A stretch of 10,270 nt of DNA from Burkholderiales bacterium (lineage in GTDB: Bacteria; Pseudomonadota; Gammaproteobacteria; Burkholderiales; SG8-39): NCBI GenBank assembly GCA_029266935.1, contig JAQSVY010000026.1, forward strand, positions 1 through 10,270, in the 5' to 3' direction. The notes under the pieces are model-generated. The model was not told the origin of the DNA. It ran no database searches and saw only the letters and a program-made list of their open reading frames with translations. The translations under genes were made by a program, and so were the position numbers. Shown here in pieces: positions 1-7,540 of the stretch (position 1 is its first letter; each line of letters starts with the position of its first letter).

Positions 1-462
1 GCCGAAATCCATGATCTTCGCGCGGCCGCGCTCGAGCAACATGATGTTGCCGGGCTTGACGTCGCGATGCACGATGCCGCGCTCGTGGGCGAAGCCCAGC
101 CCCTCGGCCACCTGGCGCGCCACGTACACCGCCTCGGTCGGCGCCAGCGCGCCCTCCTTCAGGCGCGTGCGCAGGTCGGTGCCTTCGAGCAGCTCCATGG
201 CGAGGTAGGGGACGCCGCCCTGCTCGCCGAAGTCATAGGTGGTGACGATGCTCGGATGGGTGAGCTTGCCCGCCGCCTTCGCCTCGAGGAAGAAGCGCTT
301 CTGGTATTCCTCGCGTCCCTCCGCATCGTCGGCAAGGATGATGGTCTTCAGCGCCACGACGCGGTCGAGCGCCGGATCCTGCGCCCGGTAGACGATGCCC
401 ATCGCGCCGCGGCCGAGCTCGCCGAGGATCTTGTAGCGGCCGATCTTCTTCTTCGCCGCCAT
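1..462 (-). CDS. Ser/Thr protein kinase, PknB-like (partial, N-terminal 154 residues)
   Basis: Translating the minus strand from the ATG at 462 gives an open frame to the window edge with a textbook Hanks-type kinase lobe. It has a glycine loop GRGAMG (residues 17-22), the ATP-binding lysine in VALK (K39), a plausible helix-C glutamate (E60), a hinge around AMELLEG (88-94), the catalytic loop HRDVKPGN (132-139, D134 catalytic, N139 metal ligand) and DFG (152-154). All catalytic residues seen are present, so an active kinase is expected. The activation loop and C-lobe lie outside the window, as would any extracellular sensor domain. The start ATG shares its A with the TGA stop of the upstream cyclase-homology gene, which points to translational coupling and joint expression. 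The substrate is unknown. The family call is certain; the exact subfamily is inferred. Confidence 0.95.
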   Translation of the reverse strand, partial: MAAKKKIGRYKILGELGRGAMGIVYRAQDPALDRVVALKTIILADDAEGREEYQKRFFLEAKAAGKLTHPSIVTTYDFGEQGGVPYLAMELLEGTDLRTRLKEGALAPTEAVYVARQVAEGLGFAHERGIVHRDVKPGNIMLLERGRAKIMDFG

Positions 463-1136
463 CAGTAGTCCACCTTGCGCACCAGCGCCTGCCAATAGGG
501 CTGCATCTTCTTCGTCACCGAGTCGACGAAGGGATCGCGGCCTTCCTTGGCGATGCGCGCGCCGATGCCCCCGCCTAACAGTGCCAGCACGAGCACGACG
601 CTCGCCACGGCATAGCGCCTGCGGCGGCGGCGCGGCGCGCCGCGGTCCGGGCCGAACAGCTCGTGGCTGCGCAGCCCGGGATCGGTGAATGTGCCCGCGG
701 GTGTAAGCGTCACCTCGAAGCCCGGCACGACGTCGGCCAGGGCATCGCGGAAAGTGCGCGAGGCGAGCAAGCGTGAGGGCGCGGCGAACTCTGCGATCGC
801 CGCCGCGACGGCGATGCCGTCCCCGGTCATTCCTCCATTTCCCTTGGAAACCTGCACGGCGCCACAGTTGATACCCGCAGAAAGCGGCAGGCCGGCGGCG
901 GCCGCGGCGAGCGCACGCTCGGCGAGGCGCAGGGCCCCGCGCGGATCGCGCAGGACGACGACCGCGGCGCCGTCGCCGGCCTCCAGCACCACGCGGTTCG
1001 CCGGATCGATCTCGGCGACGGTGACCGCGACCACCGCCTCGAGCTGTGCGCGCAGGCGCGCCTGCTCGCTCGCGGCGCGGCGCGCGAAGTCCTGCATCTT
1101 GAGGAACACTACGCTCGCCTGGGGGGATGCCGACAT
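462..1136 (-). CDS. Degenerate class III nucleotidyl cyclase homology protein with one C-terminal membrane helix
   Basis: This 224-residue protein starts at the ATG at 1136. The frame is open to 1196, but that extension overlaps the divergent ahcY promoter. Residues 7-160 follow the layout of a class III adenylate/guanylate cyclase domain: a first strand FLKMQDF where active enzymes have F-x-D-I-x-x-F, a GDG hairpin (54-56), the SAGINCG strand (86-92), and [10 protein letters not shown] (105-114) where active enzymes carry GDxVNxAxR. The first metal Asp is replaced (K13), and the catalytic Asn and Arg positions are Ala (109, 113), so catalysis is unlikely. An arginine-rich stretch (169-174) precedes a hydrophobic helix (about 175-195) and a short tail of about 30 residues that would face the periplasm. 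It sits directly upstream of the kinase gene with a TGATG overlap, so a role as scaffold, ligand sensor or kinase partner is inferred. Confidence 0.8.
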   Translation of the reverse strand: MSASPQASVVFLKMQDFARRAASEQARLRAQLEAVVAVTVAEIDPANRVVLEAGDGAAVVVLRDPRGALRLAERALAAAAAGLPLSAGINCGAVQVSKGNGGMTGDGIAVAAAIAEFAAPSRLLASRTFRDALADVVPGFEVTLTPAGTFTDPGLRSHELFGPDRGAPRRRRRRYAVASVVLVLALLGGGIGARIAKEGRDPFVDSVTKKMQPYWQALVRKVDY

Positions 1137-1142
1137 GCCGCG

Positions 1143-1170
1143 AATATGCAGGGTTTGGGCGTCTTTGCAA
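1143..1170 (-). promoter_or_regulatory. Candidate promoter of the cyclase-homology/kinase pair
   Basis: Reading the minus strand, TTGCAA (1170-1165) is followed after 16 nt by CATATT (1148-1143). Each hexamer matches the sigma70 consensus at 4 of 6 positions. The predicted transcription start falls at about 1136, the A of the proposed start codon, so the mRNA could be leaderless; no Shine-Dalgarno sequence precedes that ATG. The -35 is one half of the palindrome TTTGCAAA (1164-1171), shared with the ahcY promoter on the other strand. Moderate to weak evidence. Confidence 0.35.
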
Positions 1171-1192
1171 AGGAACTGCGAGCGGCTAGAAT
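1165..1192 (+). promoter_or_regulatory. Sigma70-type promoter of the ahcY operon
   Basis: TTGCAA (1165-1170) and TAGAAT (1187-1192, 5 of 6 consensus bases) are separated by 16 nt. The predicted start, about 1199, coincides with the first bases of the SAH riboswitch P1 stem (from 1200). This placement is what a riboswitch leader needs and supports the call. The start site itself has not been mapped. Confidence 0.6.
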
Positions 1193-1196
1193 TCAC

Positions 1197-1266
1197 GCCG
1201 CTGAGGAGCGTTGCGTCCCCGCGGATCGATCGAGGGGGTCAGGCTCAGCTAAATTCAACGGCGCTC
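1197..1266 (+). promoter_or_regulatory. S-adenosylhomocysteine (SAH) riboswitch aptamer
   Basis: The leader contains the conserved blocks of the SAH riboswitch class: GAGGAGCGTTGC (1203-1214), GGGTCAGGCTC (1236-1246) and CAACGGCGCTC (1256-1266). P1 forms from GCTGAG (1200-1205) and CTCAGC (1244-1249), six perfect pairs. P2 can form from the C run at 1217-1220 with the G run at 1234-1238, enclosing a variable loop. The pseudoknot pairs GAGCG (1206-1210) with CGCTC (1262-1266). In this class, SAH binding is known to raise expression of SAH-recycling genes, and the gene immediately downstream is ahcY. SAH accumulation should therefore switch on its own hydrolase. Confidence 0.93.
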
Positions 1267-1288
1267 GCACTGGAAACGGTGCGGGCGC
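1261..1288 (+). terminator. Expression-platform hairpin of the SAH riboswitch (conditional terminator candidate)
   Basis: GCGCTCGCACTG (1261-1272) pairs over its full 12 bp with CGGTGCGGGCGC (1277-1288), with two G-T pairs, closing a GAAA tetraloop. It is followed by TTGTCATTTCT (1289-1299), a T-rich but interrupted tract. The 5' arm contains the pseudoknot strand CGCTC (1262-1266), so the hairpin and the SAH-bound aptamer cannot coexist. This predicts hairpin formation and reduced expression without SAH, and read-through with SAH. The imperfect T-tract leaves open a Rho-dependent or translational mechanism; the ribosome binding site GGAGG at 1300-1304 is not itself inside the stem. Confidence 0.65.
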
Positions 1289-1313
1289 TTGTCATTTCTG
1301 GAGGCCATCCGAC

Positions 1314-2729
<1,416 letters not shown>

Positions 2730-3659
2730 ATGAAAATCCTCGTCATGGGAGCGGGCGGCGTCGGCGGCTATTTCGGCGCGCGCCTGCAGCAGGGCGGAAA
2801 TGCGGTGTTCTTCGTCGCCCGCGGACGGCATCTCGAGGCGCTGAAGAAGGACGGGCTTACGGTGAAAAGCCCTCTGGGCGAAGCGAAGCTGGAAGTGAAA
2901 GCCTCGGAAGACCCGAAAGCGGCCGGCATCGTCGACGTGGTGCTCTTCTGCGTCAAGCTCTGGGACACCGAGGGCGCCGCCGAGCAGCTGCGAGCGGTCG
3001 TCGGCCCCCAAAGCATCGTGATCCCGTTCCAGAACGGCGTCGAGTCAATCGACCGGCTGAAGAAGGTGCTGCCCGGCAATTCGATCATGGGCGGCTCGGC
3101 CTACATCGGCACGCGCATCGCCTCGCCCGGGGTCATCGAGCACACCGGCACGATGGCGCGCATCCGCTTCGGCGTGCTCATGCCTTCGCAGCGCGCGGCG
3201 GCGGAGCGCTTCCTCGAAGCCTGCCGCCAGGCCGGCGTCAACGCCGAGCTCACTGAGGACATCGTCTCGGTCAACTGGGAGAAGTTCGTCTTCCTGGTGG
3301 CGATGTCGAGCGCGACCGCCGTGGCGCGAGCGCCAATCGGCATCGTGCGCGCCGATCCGGACCTGCGCTGGCTCTTCGAGCAGGCGATGCGCGAGACATT
3401 CCAGCTGGCGCGCTCGCGCGGAGCGAAGCTGCCCGAGGACTTTGTCGACAAGCAGCTCGCCTTCGCCGATAGCCTGCCCGCAGAAATGCGAGCCTCCCTG
3501 CTGCACGACCTAGAGGCGGGCAGCAAGCTCGAAGCGCCATGGCTGTGCGGCGCAGTGGCGAGGATGAGCCGGGAGTCCGGCCTCGACGCGCCGGTCAACC
3601 ACACCGTGTACGCCGCCCTGAAGCCCTTTGTCGGTGGATCTGCGCGCAAAGCTGCTTGA
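2730..3659 (+). CDS. 2-dehydropantoate 2-reductase (ApbA/PanE) family protein
   Basis: This 309-residue NAD(P)H-dependent oxidoreductase belongs to the ketopantoate reductase family, whose best-known member makes pantoate for coenzyme A. The N-terminal Rossmann motif GAGGVGGYFG (7-16), K76 in CVKLWDT, FQNGV (100-104, N102) and the catalytic Lys in NWEKF (K185) are in place. The C-terminal helical domain carries S257 and E268 in the substrate region and the subfamily signature EAPWLCGAVARMSRE. The two Asn that follow the catalytic Lys in E. coli PanE (K+4, K+8) are Leu and Ser here, so it belongs to a divergent branch and the true substrate is uncertain. Its ATG abuts the ahcY stop codon and no Shine-Dalgarno is evident, implying coupled translation. 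Its place between two methyl-cycle genes is unusual. The family is certain; a role as PanE is not. Confidence 0.88.
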   Translation: MKILVMGAGGVGGYFGARLQQGGNAVFFVARGRHLEALKKDGLTVKSPLGEAKLEVKASEDPKAAGIVDVVLFCVKLWDTEGAAEQLRAVVGPQSIVIPFQNGVESIDRLKKVLPGNSIMGGSAYIGTRIASPGVIEHTGTMARIRFGVLMPSQRAAAERFLEACRQAGVNAELTEDIVSVNWEKFVFLVAMSSATAVARAPIGIVRADPDLRWLFEQAMRETFQLARSRGAKLPEDFVDKQLAFADSLPAEMRASLLHDLEAGSKLEAPWLCGAVARMSRESGLDAPVNHTVYAALKPFVGGSARKAA

Positions 3660-4563
3660 CGCAGCGCAACCAGTCCTGCTCTACGGCACCACCCCGCCGC
3701 GGCTGGGCACCGGCGCGCAGGAGATAGAAGCCGCAGCCGGCAAGCTCGCCGCGCGCCTCGCCGGCCTGCCGCTCGATGGCCTCGTGGTCTACGACATCCA
3801 GGACGAGACCGGCCGCACCGGGGCGCCGCGCCCTTTTCCCTTCTCGAGCACCGTCGATCCGCGCCAGTACGCGGCGATCCTGGAGCGGCAACTCGGCCGG
3901 CCGGCGATCGCCTACAAGGCACTGGGCGAGGCCGACGAGGCGCAATGGCAGGCCTGGCTCTTCGAGGCCGCGCACTTGCATCGCCTGCGCTTCATCTCGG
4001 TCGTCGGACGTCCGACTTCGGGCGTACGCTACCCCCTCACCCTGTCGCGCGCTCTGCGCGTGGCGGTGGCGCATGCCGGCGGCTTCACGGTCGGCGGCGT
4101 CGCGATTGCCGAGCGCCACACCGAGCAGCGCAGCGAGGCCGCGCGGCTGCTTGCCAAAGGGCTCGAAGGCTGTGCTTACTTCATCTCCCAGACCGTGTAC
4201 CACGCCCCGCCCACGGAGGCGTTGCTGCGCGATTACCTGCGCGACTGCCGGGGCGCAGGCATCGAGCCGCGCCGAGTCGTGCTGACCTTCGCCCCCTGCG
4301 GCCGCGACAAGACGCTCGCGTTCCTGCGCTGGCTCGGCGTCAACATACCGGCCGACACCGAGCGCGCCATCCTCGGCGCCGCCCGCCCACTCGAGAAGTC
4401 GATCGAGATCTGCCGCGACAACCTGCGGCGCATCCTCGACCATTCCTACGCCGCCGCAGTGCCCCTCGGCGTCAACGTCGAGAGCGTCTCCATCAACCGC
4501 GACGAGATCGACGCCAGCGTGGATCTCTTCCACGCGCTGCGCGAGGTCCTAGCCGGCAAGTGA
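3628..4563 (+). CDS. Non-canonical methylenetetrahydrofolate-reductase-like (MetF-like) protein
   Basis: A 311-residue protein whose motif order matches the MetF TIM barrel: LYGTTPPR (18-25) for the FEFFPPR strand, RFISVVGRPTSG (121-132) for the ALRGDLP strand, GGVAIAERH (156-164) for AAYPEVH, YFISQTVY (184-191, with the folate-site Gln Q188) for AITQFFFD, then LTFAPCG (219-225) and WLGVNIP (235-241). The flavin/catalytic acids of E. coli MetF, E28 and D120, align with Gly and Arg here, so this is not a classical FAD-dependent MetF. Mycobacteria have short non-canonical MetF-type proteins, and this may be a relative. A role in making methyl-tetrahydrofolate for homocysteine methylation would fit the ahcY operon but is inferred. 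The start is TTG at 3628 or GTG at 3634; either overlaps the preceding gene. The stop overlaps the next GTG by four bases. Confidence 0.65.
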   Translation: MSVDLRAKLLDAAQPVLLYGTTPPRLGTGAQEIEAAAGKLAARLAGLPLDGLVVYDIQDETGRTGAPRPFPFSSTVDPRQYAAILERQLGRPAIAYKALGEADEAQWQAWLFEAAHLHRLRFISVVGRPTSGVRYPLTLSRALRVAVAHAGGFTVGGVAIAERHTEQRSEAARLLAKGLEGCAYFISQTVYHAPPTEALLRDYLRDCRGAGIEPRRVVLTFAPCGRDKTLAFLRWLGVNIPADTERAILGAARPLEKSIEICRDNLRRILDHSYAAAVPLGVNVESVSINRDEIDASVDLFHALREVLAGK

Positions 4564-6380
4564 ACCGCAACCTCGCACTGGTGGCGCTCATCGTGCTTGC
4601 GGTTGCGGCGGCGGAAATCTTCGAGCTGCACTTTTTCAGGAAGCTCGAGAACAAGCTGCTCGACAGCTTCGTGAAGCGCCGGGCGGCCGAGCTTCCACCC
4701 GACCCGGAAATCGTGCTGATCGACGTCGACGAGAAGAGCCTGGCGAAGATGCAGGAGGATGCCGGGCGCTTTCCCTGGCCGCGCAAGGTCTACGCCGATC
4801 TCATCGAAGGGCTGGCGGCGCAGAAGCCGCGCGCCATCGTCTTCGATATCATGTTCGTCGAGGCGGACAAGTTCCGCCCGCAGAGCGACAAGGCTTTCAT
4901 CGCGGCGGCTTCGCGCCAACGCAACCTGTACTTCCCGCTGGTGCGCCTGGACGTGAAAGACGACGTGCGCGGCGCGCCGGCGGCCGAGCTCGCCGGCATG
5001 ATCGGCCTGGTGCGCGGTCCGCACGCCGACCCGCGGGCGCGCATCGCGGTCATCCCGCCGCTGGTGTTACCGCCCAAACTTTGGCGCACCGGCTCGATCA
5101 ACTTCCTCCCGGACGACGACGGCGTCGACCGGCGCTACTACCTGCGCCATCGCGTCGGCGGCTGGGATCTGCCGTCGCTGCCGGCGCGCGTGGCGATGGA
5201 CCTCGGCTTCCCGGTTCCAGACGCCGACGACCTGGTCCTCGCCTGGCGCGGCGAGGCCGGCAAGTTCCCGCGCGTGTCCTTCAGCGACCTGTACGAGGAT
5301 TTCAGCCGCAAGCGGCGCACGCGCGCCGCGGACGAGTTCGCCGGCAAGATCGTGCTGGTGGGCGTCGGCGCCGCGGGCCTGGGCGACCTGCGCGTGACGC
5401 CGCTCTCGCACACCCAGGCGGGCTCGGAGATCCTCGGCACCGCGATCGAGAACCTGAAGAACGGGCGCGCCATGCGCTATGCGTCGCCATGGTGGCCGGC
5501 GGCGATCGGGATTGCCCTGATCGTCCTTCTTTATCTCGCGTTCTACCGCCGCCTCGGTTCGCCCGTCACCGGGGCCGCGCTCGCTCTTGTCACTGCGGGG
5601 CTTCTTTTTGCCTCCCATGCCGCGGTAGGCAGGCTTCTCCTGCTTCCGGTGCTCACGCCGCTCGTCGCGGCCTGGAGCTTCTACGCGGCGGCGGCGCTCG
5701 CCGAGATTCTGCACGAGCGGCGCGCGAAGCACGAGGCGGTGGCGCAGTTCTCGCGCTTCGTGAATCCGCATGTGGTGCAGCAGCTCATGGAGCGCGGCGG
5801 CATCGAGGGCGTCGGGCAGACGCGCGAGGTGACGCTGCTCTTCTCCGACATCCGCGACATCACTACGCTCTCGGAGTCGCGCCAACCGGTGGAGGTGGTC
5901 GAGCTCCTCAACCGCTACTTCTCGCTGCAGGTCGACGTGGTCTTCTCCCACGGCGGCTCGCTCGACAAGTTCACCGGCGACTGCATCATGGCGTTGTGGG
6001 GCGCGCCGCTCGACGATCCGGAGCACGCGCGCCACGCGGTGGCCTGCGCACTCGACATGGCCGACACGCTGCAGGCATTCAGGCGCGAGCTCGGCGCCGA
6101 GCAGTCGGATTTCGACGTCGGCATCGGCCTGCATTCCGGGCCGGCCGTGGTGGGCTTCATCGGCTCGCAGAAGCGCCGCGAGTACACCGCGATCGGCGAC
6201 ACGGTGAACCTGGCGAGCCGCATCGAGGGCCTCACCAAGAAAGCGAAGCGCCGCATTCTCGTGTCCCGCGATACCATGGAGCGCTGCGGCGACGCCTTCG
6301 ATTTCATATCGTGCGGGACCTTCCCCGTGAAAGGGCGAGCGCGACCGGTGGGATTGTTCGAACCGAGAAGAAAGACATGA
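4560..6380 (+). CDS. CHASE2-domain transmembrane adenylate cyclase
   Basis: The GTG at 4560 overlaps the previous TGA (GTGA) and gives 606 residues; the longer upstream open frame is noise over the MetF-like gene. A membrane helix (about 4-20) is followed by a periplasmic CHASE2 sensor domain (about 30-305, including DPEIVLIDVDEKSL, RFPWPR and IVLVGVGAAGLGD), three closely spaced helices (about 313-380) and a cytoplasmic class III cyclase domain (about 420-600). The catalytic set is complete: metal Asp D430 in LFSDIRD and D474 in KFTGD, substrate-selecting K470 and T543 (a pair typical of bacterial adenylate cyclases), and transition-state N550 and R554 in GDTVNLASR. It should therefore make cAMP from ATP in response to an unknown extracytoplasmic cue. 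It is the last gene of the packed block behind the SAH riboswitch and converges on the next gene 21 bases away. Confidence 0.93.
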   Translation: MNRNLALVALIVLAVAAAEIFELHFFRKLENKLLDSFVKRRAAELPPDPEIVLIDVDEKSLAKMQEDAGRFPWPRKVYADLIEGLAAQKPRAIVFDIMFVEADKFRPQSDKAFIAAASRQRNLYFPLVRLDVKDDVRGAPAAELAGMIGLVRGPHADPRARIAVIPPLVLPPKLWRTGSINFLPDDDGVDRRYYLRHRVGGWDLPSLPARVAMDLGFPVPDADDLVLAWRGEAGKFPRVSFSDLYEDFSRKRRTRAADEFAGKIVLVGVGAAGLGDLRVTPLSHTQAGSEILGTAIENLKNGRAMRYASPWWPAAIGIALIVLLYLAFYRRLGSPVTGAALALVTAGLLFASHAAVGRLLLLPVLTPLVAAWSFYAAAALAEILHERRAKHEAVAQFSRFVNPHVVQQLMERGGIEGVGQTREVTLLFSDIRDITTLSESRQPVEVVELLNRYFSLQVDVVFSHGGSLDKFTGDCIMALWGAPLDDPEHARHAVACALDMADTLQAFRRELGAEQSDFDVGIGLHSGPAVVGFIGSQKRREYTAIGDTVNLASRIEGLTKKAKRRILVSRDTMERCGDAFDFISCGTFPVKGRARPVGLFEPRRKT

Positions 6381-6401
6381 GAACGCCGCTGCTGCGCGTC
6401 C

Positions 6402-7445
6402 TTACCGTGCCGCTGCTTCCGCAGCCGGGCCAGCGACGCTGGAAGTAGCCAGGCGCCAGGGCTCGCCCGGCGCGTCGCGGCAGGCGCCGTACCGGAACGG
6501 CATCGCCTCGCGCCCCGGCGTGAGGAAGCGAAGGTCGACGAACCAAGCGCAGGTCGAGCCTTCGCTCATGCCGTCGAATGCCGGTTGATCGGCGAACCAG
6601 CGGAAGAATGCGAGCGCGGGCGAGTTCCACGCTTCCTCAGTTTCTTTCGCTGGTCCGTAACGGCTGCGTGTCTCCCATCGCGCCCGCGCGAGCGGCAGGT
6701 AGGGCGCGTCCAGCCGCGCGACGAAGCCGTCGCCGGGCTGATAGCGGCGCGGCTCCGTGCGCATCACGTTCACGTGCGCGAAATGGTGCTCGCTCGGCGT
6801 GCTGACGAACACCGTCCAGTTGAACGGCGAGACCGGCTTCGGGTGCGCCTCGATGCGCGCCCCAGCCAGGCCCTTCTGCGTTGCGAGGCTCCGCGCGAAC
6901 TCGAGCGCCTTCTCTTTCTGGAGGGCCTGAAAGCCGACGTAGCCAGCGAGCAGCGCGAGGGCGGCGGCGGCCGGGATGCGCGAGCGATGAAGCACCGCCG
7001 AGGCGGCGAGCCCGGCGACGATGATGCCGGTGAACCACAGGTCGATGATGAAGGTAGTGCCGATGCCGGCGCGCCAGTCGGAGAACGGCGCGAGCACGAT
7101 GGTACCGAAGCTCGTGATCACGTCGCCGACAATATGCGCACCGAGCGATAGCGCGGTGACGCCGTAGAGCGCGCGCCACCCCCCGGGCTCGCGCAGGAGC
7201 TTCGCAAGCACCCAGGACAGCAGCAGCGCCCAGAGTGGCAGGAGCACGACTGAATGCGTCGGCCCGCGATGGTGAAGCAGGTACTCCACCGGGCCGACGA
7301 AGCCGATAACGAAGTCGAGATCAGGGGCCGCGGCCGCGAAGAACCCCGCGGCGACGCGGCGTGGCGTGGAGCGCGACGGTGCGGCCTTGGGCGCGGTCGC
7401 GCGCGCGAGCAACGCCCCCGAGAGGGCGTGGGTCAGTGTGTCCAA
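6402..7445 (-). CDS. YdjM-family membrane-bound metal-dependent hydrolase
   Basis: A 347-residue membrane protein of the YdjM/LexA-binding-like hydrolase family, whose physiological substrate is not known. The N-terminus MDTLTHALSG is the family's standard beginning and fixes the start at a TTG codon (7445). Probable metal ligands are H6, D42/D44 in PDLDF, H59 and H64 in HHRGPTHS, and H104 and D108 in HIVGD. Hydrophobic segments lie at about 31-50, 66-84, 92-112, 130-150 and 157-173. The remaining 150 or so residues form a soluble C-terminal domain, common in longer members. It is convergent with the cyclase (21 bp gap, no clear terminator hairpin there). A long inverted repeat lies just upstream of its start codon. 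No obvious Shine-Dalgarno sequence is present. The biochemical role remains unknown. Confidence 0.88.
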   Translation of the reverse strand: MDTLTHALSGALLARATAPKAAPSRSTPRRVAAGFFAAAAPDLDFVIGFVGPVEYLLHHRGPTHSVVLLPLWALLLSWVLAKLLREPGGWRALYGVTALSLGAHIVGDVITSFGTIVLAPFSDWRAGIGTTFIIDLWFTGIIVAGLAASAVLHRSRIPAAAALALLAGYVGFQALQKEKALEFARSLATQKGLAGARIEAHPKPVSPFNWTVFVSTPSEHHFAHVNVMRTEPRRYQPGDGFVARLDAPYLPLARARWETRSRYGPAKETEEAWNSPALAFFRWFADQPAFDGMSEGSTCAWFVDLRFLTPGREAMPFRYGACRDAPGEPWRLATSSVAGPAAEAAAR

Positions 7446-7459
7446 ACTACGAGATCATG

Positions 7460-7538
7460 AAAAAGGGGTCAGAGCAATTTACCGGAAACCGCCGGCAAAG
7501 AACCTGCCCGTCAGCGGTGAATTGCTCTGACCCTTTTT
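7460..7538. repeat. Long imperfect inverted repeat (bidirectional terminator or REP/MITE-like element)
   Basis: The left arm at 7460-7483 begins AAAAAGGGGTCAGAGC. The right arm at 7516-7538 is its reverse complement except for one missing G and one T/C change. The 32-nt centre contains GCCGGC. Each arm ends in a run of A or T, so both strands can form a long stem followed by a U-tract, as in a bidirectional terminator. On the minus strand it starts two bases after the aminotransferase stop, a natural place for that gene's terminator. Arms of the form AAAAGGGGTCAGA recur in intergenic regions of many beta- and gammaproteobacteria, in my recollection including near REP-associated transposase genes, so a dispersed mobile origin is possible. 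No transposase is encoded here. Confidence 0.8.
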
Positions 7539-7540
7539 CC

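Noticed and set aside
1236..1246. GGGTCAGGCTC resembles the arms of the inverted repeat at 7460-7538
   Set aside because: It is the conserved core of the riboswitch; the likeness covers only a few bases and is coincidental.
1146..1313. Upstream extension of ahcY to an earlier ATG
   Set aside because: This stretch contains the promoter and SAH riboswitch. The ATG at 1314 has the ribosome site and the conserved N-terminus.
3945..4559. Long N-terminal extension of the CHASE2 cyclase frame
   Set aside because: The extension overlaps most of the MetF-like gene and is an Arg/Pro-rich low-complexity shadow. The GTG at 4560, overlapping the previous stop, gives a normal membrane-helix plus CHASE2 start.
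6381..6401. Possible terminator between the convergent cyclase and hydrolase genes
   Set aside because: Only 21 bases remain and no stem with a T-run can be drawn there.
5067..6448. Overlapping long frames (5067-6134 minus, 5081-6448 plus) within the cyclase gene
   Set aside because: They are high-GC shadows with no domain; the cyclase frame has complete catalytic motifs.
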